Positions 1 to 8,108 of a stretch of DNA of 64,000 nt are shown one piece after another. This DNA is from Alphaproteobacteria bacterium. Lineage in GTDB: Bacteria > Pseudomonadota > Alphaproteobacteria > CACIAM-22H2. The number at the start of each line of letters is the position of its first letter. Position 1 is the first letter of the stretch. Below the pieces are notes generated by a model. It saw nothing but the letters and a program-made list of their open reading frames with translations, did no database searches and had not been told where the DNA came from. The stretch covers positions 1 through 64,000 of the forward strand of contig JAEULA010000034.1 in the NCBI GenBank assembly GCA_016793165.1. The letters are read 5' to 3'. Both the position numbers and the translations under genes were made by a program.

Positions 1-864
1 CGTCAGGCCGGCGCTCGCCATGCGGCCGCGCAACATCAGCACCGCCGCGAAGACGCGTCCAGCGCGCCTCAGCGCCTCCGCCGCCGCGCGGCCGCGCGCG
101 AGAGCGGCATCGATCTCCGCCGCGCTCAGCGCGCCGAGCCCGACGGTCACGCGGCGCGCGCCGAGGTCGCTGTCAGGATCGAGCGTGTCGGCCGGCACGC
201 GCGCCACCGCGGGGTGATCCGGCAGGTCGACGGCGTTGGCGACGATCGTCGCCGCCGCATCGGCGCCTGCCGCGTCCTGCGCCAGCACGGTCACGGCGTC
301 GGCGATGCCGAGCGAGAAGCTGCGTCCGCCCTGCCCCTTGGTCGCACGGCCAGACGTCGCGATTCCGCGCACCGGCAGGTCGTGGGTCAGGTCGAAGCGC
401 CCGTCGAGGGCCGGCGCGCCGATGTCGGCCACCAGACCGCAGGCGAGCGACGCCCCGGGCGCGAGATGGAAGGCGATGTCGCCGCCATCGTTCACGTAGG
501 CCTTCTCGAGCGCTCGTCCCGTGCACATCGCGGCGAGCAGGTGATCGGCGACGGCGCCCGCCACCGCCGCCATCGGCGTCAGGAACTCGCTGCGCCCTGG
601 ATCGCGCGAAACTCCGGCGGCGCGGCACGCCCGCCGCATGCGCTCGGCGACCGGACCGGCGAACGGCGCGTCGTCGACCGGCGCGCGCAGGCGCGGCAAC
701 TCGCGACAGAGCGTCGGCAGCACGTCGGGAAACGCCGCCGCGGCCTGCGCGTAGGCGCGTTCGACCTCGGCGGGCGCGCCCCAGGCCTCGAGCACGACAT
801 CGATCGGCCCGTGGTTCAGATGCAGCCGACGACCGTCGGCGAGGCTGCGAACGAAAGCGCTCAT
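1..864 (-). CDS. UPF0280 family (ApbE-like) protein, 3' end beyond window
   Basis: The reading frame is open for 288 codons from ATG at 864 to the window edge, so the C-terminus may be missing; UPF0280 proteins are about this long. It carries the blocks expected of an ApbE-related fold: YVNDGGDI near residues 123-130, GIATSGR near 167-173, and an AD-x-AATI-x-AN stretch near 201-210 resembling the ApbE metal/FAD region. ApbE proteins attach FMN to Thr residues; activity has not been assigned to UPF0280, so a flavin-transfer role is inference. Its ATG overlaps the TGA of the upstream reductase-like gene (ATGA), and it is the last visible gene of a four-gene molybdoenzyme operon. Confidence 0.8.
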   Translation of the reverse strand, partial: MSAFVRSLADGRRLHLNHGPIDVVLEAWGAPAEVERAYAQAAAAFPDVLPTLCRELPRLRAPVDDAPFAGPVAERMRRACRAAGVSRDPGRSEFLTPMAAVAGAVADHLLAAMCTGRALEKAYVNDGGDIAFHLAPGASLACGLVADIGAPALDGRFDLTHDLPVRGIATSGRATKGQGGRSFSLGIADAVTVLAQDAAGADAAATIVANAVDLPDHPAVARVPADTLDPDSDLGARRVTVGLGALSAAEIDAALARGRAAAEALRRAGRVFAAVLMLRGRMASAGLT

Positions 865-2351
865 GGCAACGGCCAGGGATTGCCGCGCGGCCATTCGCGC
901 GCCTCGAGCCGCGTCTCGGCGCGCAGGCTCTCGAGCGGGCGGATGTGGTCGACATGGCCGCCCATCGCCTCGTAGGCGGCGCGCGGCATGCTGAACTCGA
1001 GCGGGGCGACGAGCGCCGGCGTCGGCACGTAGCCGAAGCTCCGCGCCGGCATCGCGGTCACGTCGGCCATGTAGGTGATGCCGCCGCCCGGCCAGACATA
1101 GACGGGCGCGCCGCCCGAGGTGACGCGCGTGATCTCCTGACGCACCGAGCGTGTGAGGCGCACCGGGTTCTCGGTCACGCCGGCGCGCAAGCTGCCGCCT
1201 GCGCCCGCCATGAACAGGATGCTGCAGAGTGCTGGCTCGCAGTTCTCGCCGATGCGCTCGACGACGGTGCGGATCGCCGGGGGCATCTCGGCCGGCTGCG
1301 GGCGCAGCTGTTCGTCGAGCACGAACCAGGCGGCGTGCTCGCCGGTGGTCGACACCATGAGCAGCCGCATGCCGGGCCAGGCGGTCTTCGGGTCGATCCG
1401 CTCGATGATCGACAGCGGTTCGGTGATGTCGGTGCCGCCCCAGCCGATGCCGGGATTGGCGACCTGGAAATAGCGGCCCGGCGTCGACTTGCGCCCGCGC
1501 ACGCGGATCCCCGCCGGCTTCATGTCGAGGAAGCGGCCGGCCTGGTGCTCGCTCAGGACGCCGGTGATGTGGTCGTCGACGACGATCACCTCGTCGGCAT
1601 GGCCGTGCCACTGCTTGGCGAAGATGCCGATCGTGGCCGAGCCGCAGCCCACGCGCATGCGGACCTCGGGCACGCCGTTGATGATCGGCGCGTGCCCCGC
1701 CTGCACGATCACCGTGGCGCCGCCGTCGATCGTCATCTCGACCGGCTCGAGCCCGCAAAGCTTGAGCATCGACTCGCAGGTGACGATGCCCTCCTTCTTG
1801 CCGCCGCCGGTGAGATGGTGGACGCCGCCCAGCGAGAGCATCTGCGAGCCGTACTCGGCCGTCGTCACATGGCCGATCGCCTCGCCGGCGACGCGCACCG
1901 CCGCCTGCTCGGGCCCCAGCCAACGGTCGGTGTCGATCTTCACCTTGAGGCCGCAGTAGCTGAAGATTCCTTCGGTCACGACCGTGACCATGTCGACGCC
2001 GTCGATGCGCGAGCCGACGATGAAGGGTGCCGGCTTGTAGTCCGGGTAGGTCGTGCCCGCGCCGATGCCCGTGACGAAGGTCGAGCCGTCGCGCAGCATC
2101 GCCCCGTTCCAGCGCTGCCCGAGGAAGGGAACGATTTTCCCGTCCTTCTCGAGCGTGCGCTCGAGCACGACGAACGGCTCCGTGCGCGTGAGCCGACCCT
2201 CGACGTTGCCGTAGCGGTCGCACGCCCCGGTCTTGCCGGGCCGGATGCGGCAGAGCACCGGGCAGGCATCGCAGGTGACGATGCCGTCGGCGGCCTTCGC
2301 CGTGGCGAGCGCCTCGGCGCTCGGCGCGTCGGTCGACTCGCGGGTGCTCAT
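861..2351 (-). CDS. 6-hydroxynicotinate reductase-like iron-sulfur protein
   Basis: This 496-aa protein resembles the 6-hydroxynicotinate reductase family, whose founding clostridial member uses ferredoxin to reduce 6-hydroxynicotinate in nicotinate fermentation. A Cys cluster at the N-terminus (C27, C30, C34, C44) suits a [4Fe-4S] centre. Glycine-rich segments follow, such as TGGGKKEG and WPGGGITY. Start and stop overlap both neighbours by ATGA, so it is translationally coupled to the molybdenum hydroxylase before it and the UPF0280 gene after it. The pairing hints at hydroxylation followed by reduction of an N-heterocycle. The true substrate in proteobacteria is not known to me and nicotinate is only an analogy. 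Confidence 0.75.
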   Translation of the reverse strand: MSTRESTDAPSAEALATAKAADGIVTCDACPVLCRIRPGKTGACDRYGNVEGRLTRTEPFVVLERTLEKDGKIVPFLGQRWNGAMLRDGSTFVTGIGAGTTYPDYKPAPFIVGSRIDGVDMVTVVTEGIFSYCGLKVKIDTDRWLGPEQAAVRVAGEAIGHVTTAEYGSQMLSLGGVHHLTGGGKKEGIVTCESMLKLCGLEPVEMTIDGGATVIVQAGHAPIINGVPEVRMRVGCGSATIGIFAKQWHGHADEVIVVDDHITGVLSEHQAGRFLDMKPAGIRVRGRKSTPGRYFQVANPGIGWGGTDITEPLSIIERIDPKTAWPGMRLLMVSTTGEHAAWFVLDEQLRPQPAEMPPAIRTVVERIGENCEPALCSILFMAGAGGSLRAGVTENPVRLTRSVRQEITRVTSGGAPVYVWPGGGITYMADVTAMPARSFGYVPTPALVAPLEFSMPRAAYEAMGGHVDHIRPLESLRAETRLEAREWPRGNPWPLP

Positions 2352-5020
2352 GGGCCTTCTCCTCGCAGCGCCGCGCGCACGCGATCCGGCGTCGCCGGCA
2401 CGCTGCGCACGCGCACACCCGTTGCGTGATGGATCGCGTTGAGGATCGCGGGCGCGGTCGGGATCAGAGCCGGCTCGCCCACGCCTTTGGCGCCGTAAGG
2501 GCCGAGCGGCTCGGCGTCCTCGATCAGGAACGTCTCGATCGGCGGCACGTCGCCGATCGTGGGGATCAGGTAGTCGTGCAGATTCTCGGTGCGGCCCGGC
2601 ACGTATTCCTCCATCAGCGCGAGGCCGAGCCCCTGCGCGATGCCGCCGTGGATCTGGCCCTCGACCTGGGTCGGATTGACCGCGCGACCGACGTCGTGCG
2701 CCGCGACGATGCGCAGCGCGCGGGTCGTGCCGAGGTCGAGGTCGACCTCGACCTGCGCCAGCTGCGCCCCGAAGCCGTAGGTCGCGTAGGGCACGCCCTG
2801 CCCGTTCGCGTCGAGCGGCGTCGTCGGCGGGTCGAAGCGGCCCCGCCCGATCACGACGCATCCCTTCGCGACCTCGGGAAGGGTCGCGAGGTCGACGTTG
2901 CCGAGCCGCGCGAGCTGGGCCCGCAGGTCCTCGGCCGCGGCCTTCACTGCGTTGCCGGAGACGAAGGTCTGGCGCGAGGCTGAACTCTTTCCGGCATCGA
3001 GCGTGGCATCCGTGTCGCCCGCCACCAGCCGGATCCTCGACGGCGCCAGCCCAAGCGCCTCGGCGGCGATCTGGACCATGATCGTGTTGGCGCCCTGGCC
3101 GATGTCGACCGCGCCCGAGAACAGCGTGATCGTGCCGTCGCGGGCGATGCCGACCTCCATCTCGGAGGGGTTCGACATCGAGGTATTGCCGATGCCGTAC
3201 CACATGCAGGCCACACCGACGCCGCGGCGCGTGCGCCCGGCCGTCCGGTTGTGGGCCTCGCTCTCGGCGCGCAGCGCCTGCCAGCGCGGGCGCAGCGCGT
3301 CGAGGCAGGCCTTGAGCCCGGCGCTCGCCTCGAGGCGCTGGCCCGACGTCGTCGTCGAGCCGGCGGCGAGCGCGTTGCGATGACGGAACTCGAGCGCGTC
3401 GAAGCCGAGCCTGGCGGCGAGCTCGTCCATCAGCGCCTCATGCGCGATCGCCGCCTGCGGTACGCCGAAGCCGCGGAAGGCGCCCGCGGGCGGCTCGTTG
3501 GTGTGGACCGCGCGCGACGTGCAGCGCGCGTTCGGCACGACATAGGGCCCGCTCGCATGCACCGGCACGCGGCTGGCGACCGTCGGTCCCCAGGACGCAT
3601 AGGCGCCGGTGTTGAAGTCGCCATGGAAGACGGCGCCGACGAGGCGGCCGTCGGCGTCGGCCGCGAAGGTCGCTTCGATCGTCGCCGGGTGGCGCTTGGT
3701 CGACGAGGCCATCGATTCCGGCCGCGTGTAGACGCAGCGCACCGGCCGGCCCAGATGCCACGCGGCCATCGCGATCAGCGGCTGGACCGAGAGATCGAGC
3801 TTGCCGCCGAAGCCGCCGCCGCAGGCCGACGGGATGACCCGCACCTGCTCGCGCGCGATCCCGAGCACATGGGCGATCTCGTCGCGATCCATGTACGGGC
3901 TCTGCGTCGTGACGAAGACCTCGATGCGGTCACCCGTCCGCCGCGCCCAGCCGGCCTCCGGCTCGATATAGGCGTGTTCGACGAAGCGCGTCTCGAAGCG
4001 GCCCGTGGCGACCGCAGCGGCGCGCCCGATGGCGGCGTCGGCATCGCCGCACACCACGCGCCCTGCCGTCAGGACGTTGTCCGCGAGATGGTCGTGCAGC
4101 CTGCGCGCACCCGGCGCCAGCGCCGCCGCGACCCCGACGAGCGCCGGCAATGGCGTCCATGCAATCGGCACGTCCTCGTCGCGGATCGCCTCGATCGTCG
4201 CCGTGTCGCCGACGAGTGCTGCGACGGCCTCGCCGCGATAGCGCACCTCGCCGTCGGCGAGCACGGGCTGGTCCTTGCCGGTCGGATAGATGCCGAAGGC
4301 ATTGCTCCCCGGCACGTCCCGGGCGGTGAACACGCGCACCAATCCCGGGAAGCGAGCGCGCAGAGCCGTCAGGTCGCCGAGCGTGAAGCGGGCGGCGGCG
4401 TGCGGCGAACGGACCGCGCGCAGCGCCAGCGCATCGGCCGGCGTCTCGTCGGCGCCGTAACGCTCGCTCCCTCGCAGCTTCGCGATGCCGTCGACCTTCG
4501 CGAGCCGCGCGCCGACGGAGCCGGCGATGTCGAAAGCAGCCGGGCCCTGACCGGCGGCCGCGACCGCCAGTACCGCCTCGACGATCTTGCGGTAGCCGGT
4601 GCAGCGGCAAAGCACGCCGCCCAAGGCGTCGAGCACCTCCGCTTCATCGGGCGCCGGGCGGCGGGCGAGCAGGTCCTCGGCCGCCATCAGCATGCCGGGC
4701 GTGCAGATGCCGCACTGTGCCGCGCCATGCTCGAGAAAAGCCCGCTGCAGGCGCGACAGCCGCTCGCCCGTGGCAAGTCCCTCGACGGTTTCGACGACGC
4801 GGCCTTCCACCTGCGCCGCCGGCACGAGGCAGCTGCAGACCTGTTGACCATCGAGCCGGACGGTGCAGGCGCCGCAATCGCCCGCGTTGCAGCCGATCTT
4901 CGTCCCGATCAGGCCGAAGTCCTCGCGCAGCAGGTCCGCGAGGCGCTTGAGCGGCGACACGTCGACGGCCACGCCGCGCCTGTTGAGCGTGAAGCCGACA
5001 CGGACGCGGTCCGCGGTCAT
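2348..5020 (-). CDS. Molybdenum hydroxylase, fused [2Fe-2S] and molybdopterin-binding subunit (xanthine dehydrogenase family)
   Basis: This 890-aa protein joins two subunits that are often separate. Residues 1-75 are a plant-type [2Fe-2S] domain (C44, C49, C52, C64). Residues 75-155 are the second [2Fe-2S] domain (C103, C106, C138, C140). The remainder is the large molybdopterin-binding subunit, with CGGGFGGK, GAFRGFG and, near the C-terminus, AKGVGEPAL, whose Glu matches the catalytic base of xanthine dehydrogenase-type enzymes. Such enzymes hydroxylate N-heterocycles or aldehydes with water as oxygen source, passing electrons via FeS to FAD. The FAD domain is encoded just upstream and overlaps by 4 nt. 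The start at 5020 was chosen for that overlap and because the [2Fe-2S] domain begins at once. No Tat signal is seen, so it is probably cytoplasmic. Confidence 0.9.
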   Translation of the reverse strand: MTADRVRVGFTLNRRGVAVDVSPLKRLADLLREDFGLIGTKIGCNAGDCGACTVRLDGQQVCSCLVPAAQVEGRVVETVEGLATGERLSRLQRAFLEHGAAQCGICTPGMLMAAEDLLARRPAPDEAEVLDALGGVLCRCTGYRKIVEAVLAVAAAGQGPAAFDIAGSVGARLAKVDGIAKLRGSERYGADETPADALALRAVRSPHAAARFTLGDLTALRARFPGLVRVFTARDVPGSNAFGIYPTGKDQPVLADGEVRYRGEAVAALVGDTATIEAIRDEDVPIAWTPLPALVGVAAALAPGARRLHDHLADNVLTAGRVVCGDADAAIGRAAAVATGRFETRFVEHAYIEPEAGWARRTGDRIEVFVTTQSPYMDRDEIAHVLGIAREQVRVIPSACGGGFGGKLDLSVQPLIAMAAWHLGRPVRCVYTRPESMASSTKRHPATIEATFAADADGRLVGAVFHGDFNTGAYASWGPTVASRVPVHASGPYVVPNARCTSRAVHTNEPPAGAFRGFGVPQAAIAHEALMDELAARLGFDALEFRHRNALAAGSTTTSGQRLEASAGLKACLDALRPRWQALRAESEAHNRTAGRTRRGVGVACMWYGIGNTSMSNPSEMEVGIARDGTITLFSGAVDIGQGANTIMVQIAAEALGLAPSRIRLVAGDTDATLDAGKSSASRQTFVSGNAVKAAAEDLRAQLARLGNVDLATLPEVAKGCVVIGRGRFDPPTTPLDANGQGVPYATYGFGAQLAQVEVDLDLGTTRALRIVAAHDVGRAVNPTQVEGQIHGGIAQGLGLALMEEYVPGRTENLHDYLIPTIGDVPPIETFLIEDAEPLGPYGAKGVGEPALIPTAPAILNAIHHATGVRVRSVPATPDRVRAALRGEGP

Positions 5021-5850
5021 GTCGCCAGCCCTGCCAGCGCGCGGCGGACGAGGGTCAGCGCGGCATCGGCGCGATAGGCAGCGCGCGCGCGGACGTCGTC
5101 GATCGGCGTGAGATCCGCGAGATGCACCGGCTGGACGACATCGCCGAGCTGTGCATCCGCAGGGCGGCCGGCGAGCGCCGCCTCGAGTGCCGGCAAGCGT
5201 CGCGCGACCGGCGAGCAGGCGCCGACGGCGACCGCGGCGGACGCGATGCGGCCATCCGCGACCTCCGCGACCGCCGCGACCATCACGATGGAGATGACCA
5301 GATACCGCCGCGCCCCGAGCTTGCGGAAAACGCCGCGCGCGGCCGCCGGCCGCCGCCCGATCCGGACCGCGACCACGAGCTCGTCCGGGTTCCGTGCGGT
5401 CCGGCGATTGCCCTCCACGAACGCCCCGATCGGCACGCAGCGCGTGCCGCGCAGGCTCGCGAGCTCGACCTCGGCATCGAGGGCCAGGAGATTCGGAATG
5501 CCGTCGGCGGCCGGCGAGGCATTGCAGAGATTGCCGCACAGCGTGCCGGCATTCTGGACCTGGACACCGCCGACCTCGCGGGCCGCCGCCTTCAGCCCGT
5601 CGAAAAGCGGCGGCAGCTCCGCGCCGGCAAGGTCGGCCCAGGTGCAGAGCGCGGGAATCCGCCAGCCTTCGTTCGTCGTCTCGATCGCGCGCAGCGACGG
5701 CAATGCGGTGATGTCCAGGACGTCGTCGTCGAGGGGACGCCCGACGCGCGCCGGATAAAAGTCGGTGCCGCCGGCGAGGATGACCCGGGGGGCCAGGCTG
5801 AGCGCCTGCAAGGCGTCGGACAACGCGCGCGGCCGCAGGTAACTCGCCAC
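5017..5850 (-). CDS. Molybdenum hydroxylase FAD-binding subunit (CoxM/CutM family)
   Basis: This 277-aa protein matches the medium FAD subunit of molybdenum hydroxylases. The N-terminal LAGGTDFYP (about residues 25-33) and the QVQNAGTLCGNLCNASPAAD-type segment around residue 100 are the two FAD-contacting motifs of this vanillyl-alcohol-oxidase-type fold. A C-terminal domain closes the protein. It is first in the operon and its stop overlaps the start of the fused FeS/Mo subunit (ATGA). A 14-bp palindrome lies 22 bp upstream of its ATG. It should pass electrons from the [2Fe-2S] centres to NAD+ or another acceptor. Confidence 0.9.
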   Translation of the reverse strand: MASYLRPRALSDALQALSLAPRVILAGGTDFYPARVGRPLDDDVLDITALPSLRAIETTNEGWRIPALCTWADLAGAELPPLFDGLKAAAREVGGVQVQNAGTLCGNLCNASPAADGIPNLLALDAEVELASLRGTRCVPIGAFVEGNRRTARNPDELVVAVRIGRRPAAARGVFRKLGARRYLVISIVMVAAVAEVADGRIASAAVAVGACSPVARRLPALEAALAGRPADAQLGDVVQPVHLADLTPIDDVRARAAYRADAALTLVRRALAGLAT

Positions 5851-5871
5851 CGTCTCCGCCTCCCCGAGATC

Positions 5872-5885
5872 GTTCGTCTACGAAC
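5872..5885. promoter_or_regulatory. 14-bp palindrome upstream of the molybdenum hydroxylase operon, candidate operator
   Basis: GTTCGT-CT-ACGAAC has perfect 6-bp arms and a 2-nt centre, 22 bp before the first ATG of the operon. The GT-n2-AC core fits the general half-site pattern of FadR-type GntR regulators. No regulator gene is adjacent, so the binding protein is unknown and the assignment is inference. Confidence 0.4.
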
Positions 5886-5938
5886 AGTCTGCCGAGGCGG
5901 CGATGGCGGAGTCAAGGCGCGGTCGCCCCGGCGATCCT

Positions 5939-7432
5939 TCAGCGCCAGCGGATCAGCCCCTGCGAGGTGACGCGCAGATTGGACATCCGACGGTCCTCGT
6001 GCCGCAGTCGCCAGGACAGGAGGTCGGACATGCACGAGGCCCGCGTCGCCGCCGCGCCGGGATCGTCGGCGCGGTTGCGAGTCCAGGCGGGATCTTCGCG
6101 CAGGTCGAAGAGCAGCGGCGGCGCGGCGGCGAAGTGGACATAGGCGTGGTCGTCGGCGCGATGGACGACGAGCGAGGCGGCCTCCGGATCGGATCCCAGC
6201 GCCGGCGCCGACGGTCCCAAGAGGTCGCGGTAGTCGACCTCCCAATGGGCTGCGCGTCGCCAGTCGGCCGGCCCCGAGCCGGCGAGGAACGGCGTCAGCG
6301 CGCGGCCGTCGCACGCGGCGGGAACCTCGATCCCGAGCGCCGCCAGGATCGTCGGCATCACGTCGACGGACTCGGTGAACGCATCGACGCGCGCGCCGCG
6401 GCGCCCGCCGGGCTGCCGCACGATCAGCGGGATATGGAATGCCGGCTCGGCATAGCCGCGCTTGCCGAAGAGATGATGGTCTCCGAGGCACTCGCCGTGG
6501 TCGGACGTGAACACCACCAGCGTGTCGTCGAGTTGCCCGCTGTCGCGCAGGAAGTCGAGCAGGCGCCCGACATGATGGTCGATCTCGGTCATCAGGGCGT
6601 AGTAGGCCCGTCGCAAGTCCCTGACGCTCACGGCATCGAGTGCGGACATCCGCCCCTCGAAGCCCGGCACGAAGCTGCGGATCAACGTCTGCGCCTGGAC
6701 CGCCGCCTGCAACGGATGCACCGCCGCGTCGGCCTCGGCGGTCGCCGCCCGCCGCGGCGGCGGGATCTCCGCGTCCGCGTAGAGCGCGAGGTACTCGGCC
6801 GGCGCATTCCATGGCGGATGCGGCCGCAGGAACGAGACATGCGCGCACCACCGCTCGCCGCGCCGCGTCGAGAGCCAGTCGATCGCGGCATCCGCGAGGA
6901 ATTGCGTCTCCGACTCGGCCGCCGTGTAGCGCGCTGCGCCGCCCAGCCTTCCGTCGACGGGCTCGTGGATCGGCGGGTGCGTCTCCAGCGCCGCGCCGCG
7001 GCGCCGCGCAAGCCAGGCGAGCCAGGGCCGAAAGTCCTCGAGCAGCAGCTGACCGACGTCGAAGCCGGGCAGGACGCCCTCGTAGCTGAACAGCCGCGGA
7101 TCGGACGACGCGAGCCCGGCAGGGTCGGCGCTGGTGTCGGTGTAGCCGAACAGCGTCGGCGCATAGCCCGCCTTGCGCAGCTCGAGGGCCAGGTTCGTCA
7201 GCCGGCCGTCGAGCGGCGTGCCGTTCAGGATCGAGCGGTGGTTGTGGGCGTATAGCCCGGTCAGCAAGCTCGCGCGCGCCGGGCCGCACGGCGCGGTCAC
7301 CGAATAGTGCCGCGCGAAGCTCGTGCCCTCGGCGGCGAGGGCATCGAGGTGCGGCGTGCGCACGCAAGCGTGGCCGAGATGGCCCAGCGTATCGCCGCGC
7401 CATTGGTCGGCCGTGATCAGGAGCAGATTCAT
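5939..7432 (-). CDS. Phosphonate monoester hydrolase / type I sulfatase
   Basis: This 497-aa alkaline-phosphatase-superfamily hydrolase has the formylglycine motif C49-G-P-A-R53 followed by ASLLTG. D9 (TADQWRGD) and a later TSDHGE supply metal ligands. The sequence order (CGPARASLLTGLY, NHR, GYT, RPHPP, TEIDHHVGR, GDHHLFGK, FTESVDVMPT) follows rhizobial phosphonate monoester hydrolases more closely than ordinary arylsulfatases. It should hydrolyse phosphonate or sulfate monoesters after Cys is converted to formylglycine; no maturase is in the window. The ATG at 7432 was preferred to an in-frame ATG at 7453 because GGAGG sits about 11 nt before it. No signal peptide is evident. Confidence 0.87.
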   Translation of the reverse strand: MNLLLITADQWRGDTLGHLGHACVRTPHLDALAAEGTSFARHYSVTAPCGPARASLLTGLYAHNHRSILNGTPLDGRLTNLALELRKAGYAPTLFGYTDTSADPAGLASSDPRLFSYEGVLPGFDVGQLLLEDFRPWLAWLARRRGAALETHPPIHEPVDGRLGGAARYTAAESETQFLADAAIDWLSTRRGERWCAHVSFLRPHPPWNAPAEYLALYADAEIPPPRRAATAEADAAVHPLQAAVQAQTLIRSFVPGFEGRMSALDAVSVRDLRRAYYALMTEIDHHVGRLLDFLRDSGQLDDTLVVFTSDHGECLGDHHLFGKRGYAEPAFHIPLIVRQPGGRRGARVDAFTESVDVMPTILAALGIEVPAACDGRALTPFLAGSGPADWRRAAHWEVDYRDLLGPSAPALGSDPEAASLVVHRADDHAYVHFAAAPPLLFDLREDPAWTRNRADDPGAAATRASCMSDLLSWRLRHEDRRMSNLRVTSQGLIRWR

Positions 7433-7487
7433 CGCGTGGCGGGCCTCCGGCATCCGGTCGATGGTCGGCAATTCATGGCGCGGCGGT

Positions 7488-8108
7488 TCATGGCGACAAC
7501 AGGCCGATGCGCGCCACCACGTCGTCGAGCAGGCGCGTGAACTCCAGCCAGCGGTCGCCGCGCACCAGCAGCGTGGCACGCAGATTTGTCCAGGTCGCGG
7601 CGGGCCCCGCAGTGGCGCGCTGCGCCACCACCTCGATCGCCACCGTGCCGGACTCCTCCTGGATGACGCAGCTCAGCGTCGCGAGGCCGGCGACCGCGCG
7701 CCGCGCGGGCTGGACGCGAACCGGTCCCCATGTCGGATGGGCGCAGACGCTCGCCGCCAGCGAGTCGACGTCGCCGAGGGACTCCGTGTTCGGTTCGCCG
7801 GACACCGTGACGATGGCGACCACGCGATCGAGCGCCGCGCAGGATGCGCCGCGCCCCGGCAGCAGCACGATACCTTCGCGCCAGCGATCGGCGGGCAGCT
7901 GGCACGCGACCATGTCGCGCGGCAGCTCGACCGCGAAGCCGAGCGCCGCATTCACGTAATGGCCGCCCGCATAGGGGGAGAGACGCTCATAGGCGATGCC
8001 CGGCACGGCGACCGCGACGATCGCCGCCGCGCCGACCGCGAGGCGCCGCGCTACGCGGCCGAGGGCGCAGGCCGCAGGTCGAGTCGCCGCAGGCACCGGT
8101 CGATCCAT
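7488..8108 (-). CDS. Hypothetical membrane-anchored protein
   Basis: I do not recognise this 206-aa protein. An Arg-rich N-terminus is followed by an Ala/Val hydrophobic helix (about residues 23-38), which predicts a single N-terminal anchor or uncleaved signal and an exported remainder. Three Cys in the exported part (motifs MVACQ, GASCA, TLSCVIQ) could form a disulfide. The ATG at 8108 gives a 58-nt overlap with the end of the upstream flavoprotein gene; a GTG at 8096 is an alternative. The long overlap is unusual but any later start would cut into the hydrophobic helix. It lies between the flavoprotein and the phosphonate/sulfate ester hydrolase on the same strand. Confidence 0.6.
   Translation of the reverse strand: MDRPVPAATRPAACALGRVARRLAVGAAAIVAVAVPGIAYERLSPYAGGHYVNAALGFAVELPRDMVACQLPADRWREGIVLLPGRGASCAALDRVVAIVTVSGEPNTESLGDVDSLAASVCAHPTWGPVRVQPARRAVAGLATLSCVIQEESGTVAIEVVAQRATAGPAATWTNLRATLLVRGDRWLEFTRLLDDVVARIGLLSP

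Noticed and set aside
861..3203. 780-codon frame treated as one protein
   Set aside because: Only the part from 2351 is the reductase-like protein; upstream it is an out-of-frame extension through the molybdenum hydroxylase gene.
5872..5885. LexA (SOS) box
   Set aside because: Alphaproteobacterial LexA sites are direct GTTC-n7-GTTC repeats; this is an inverted GTTC-n6-GAAC element before a metabolic operon.
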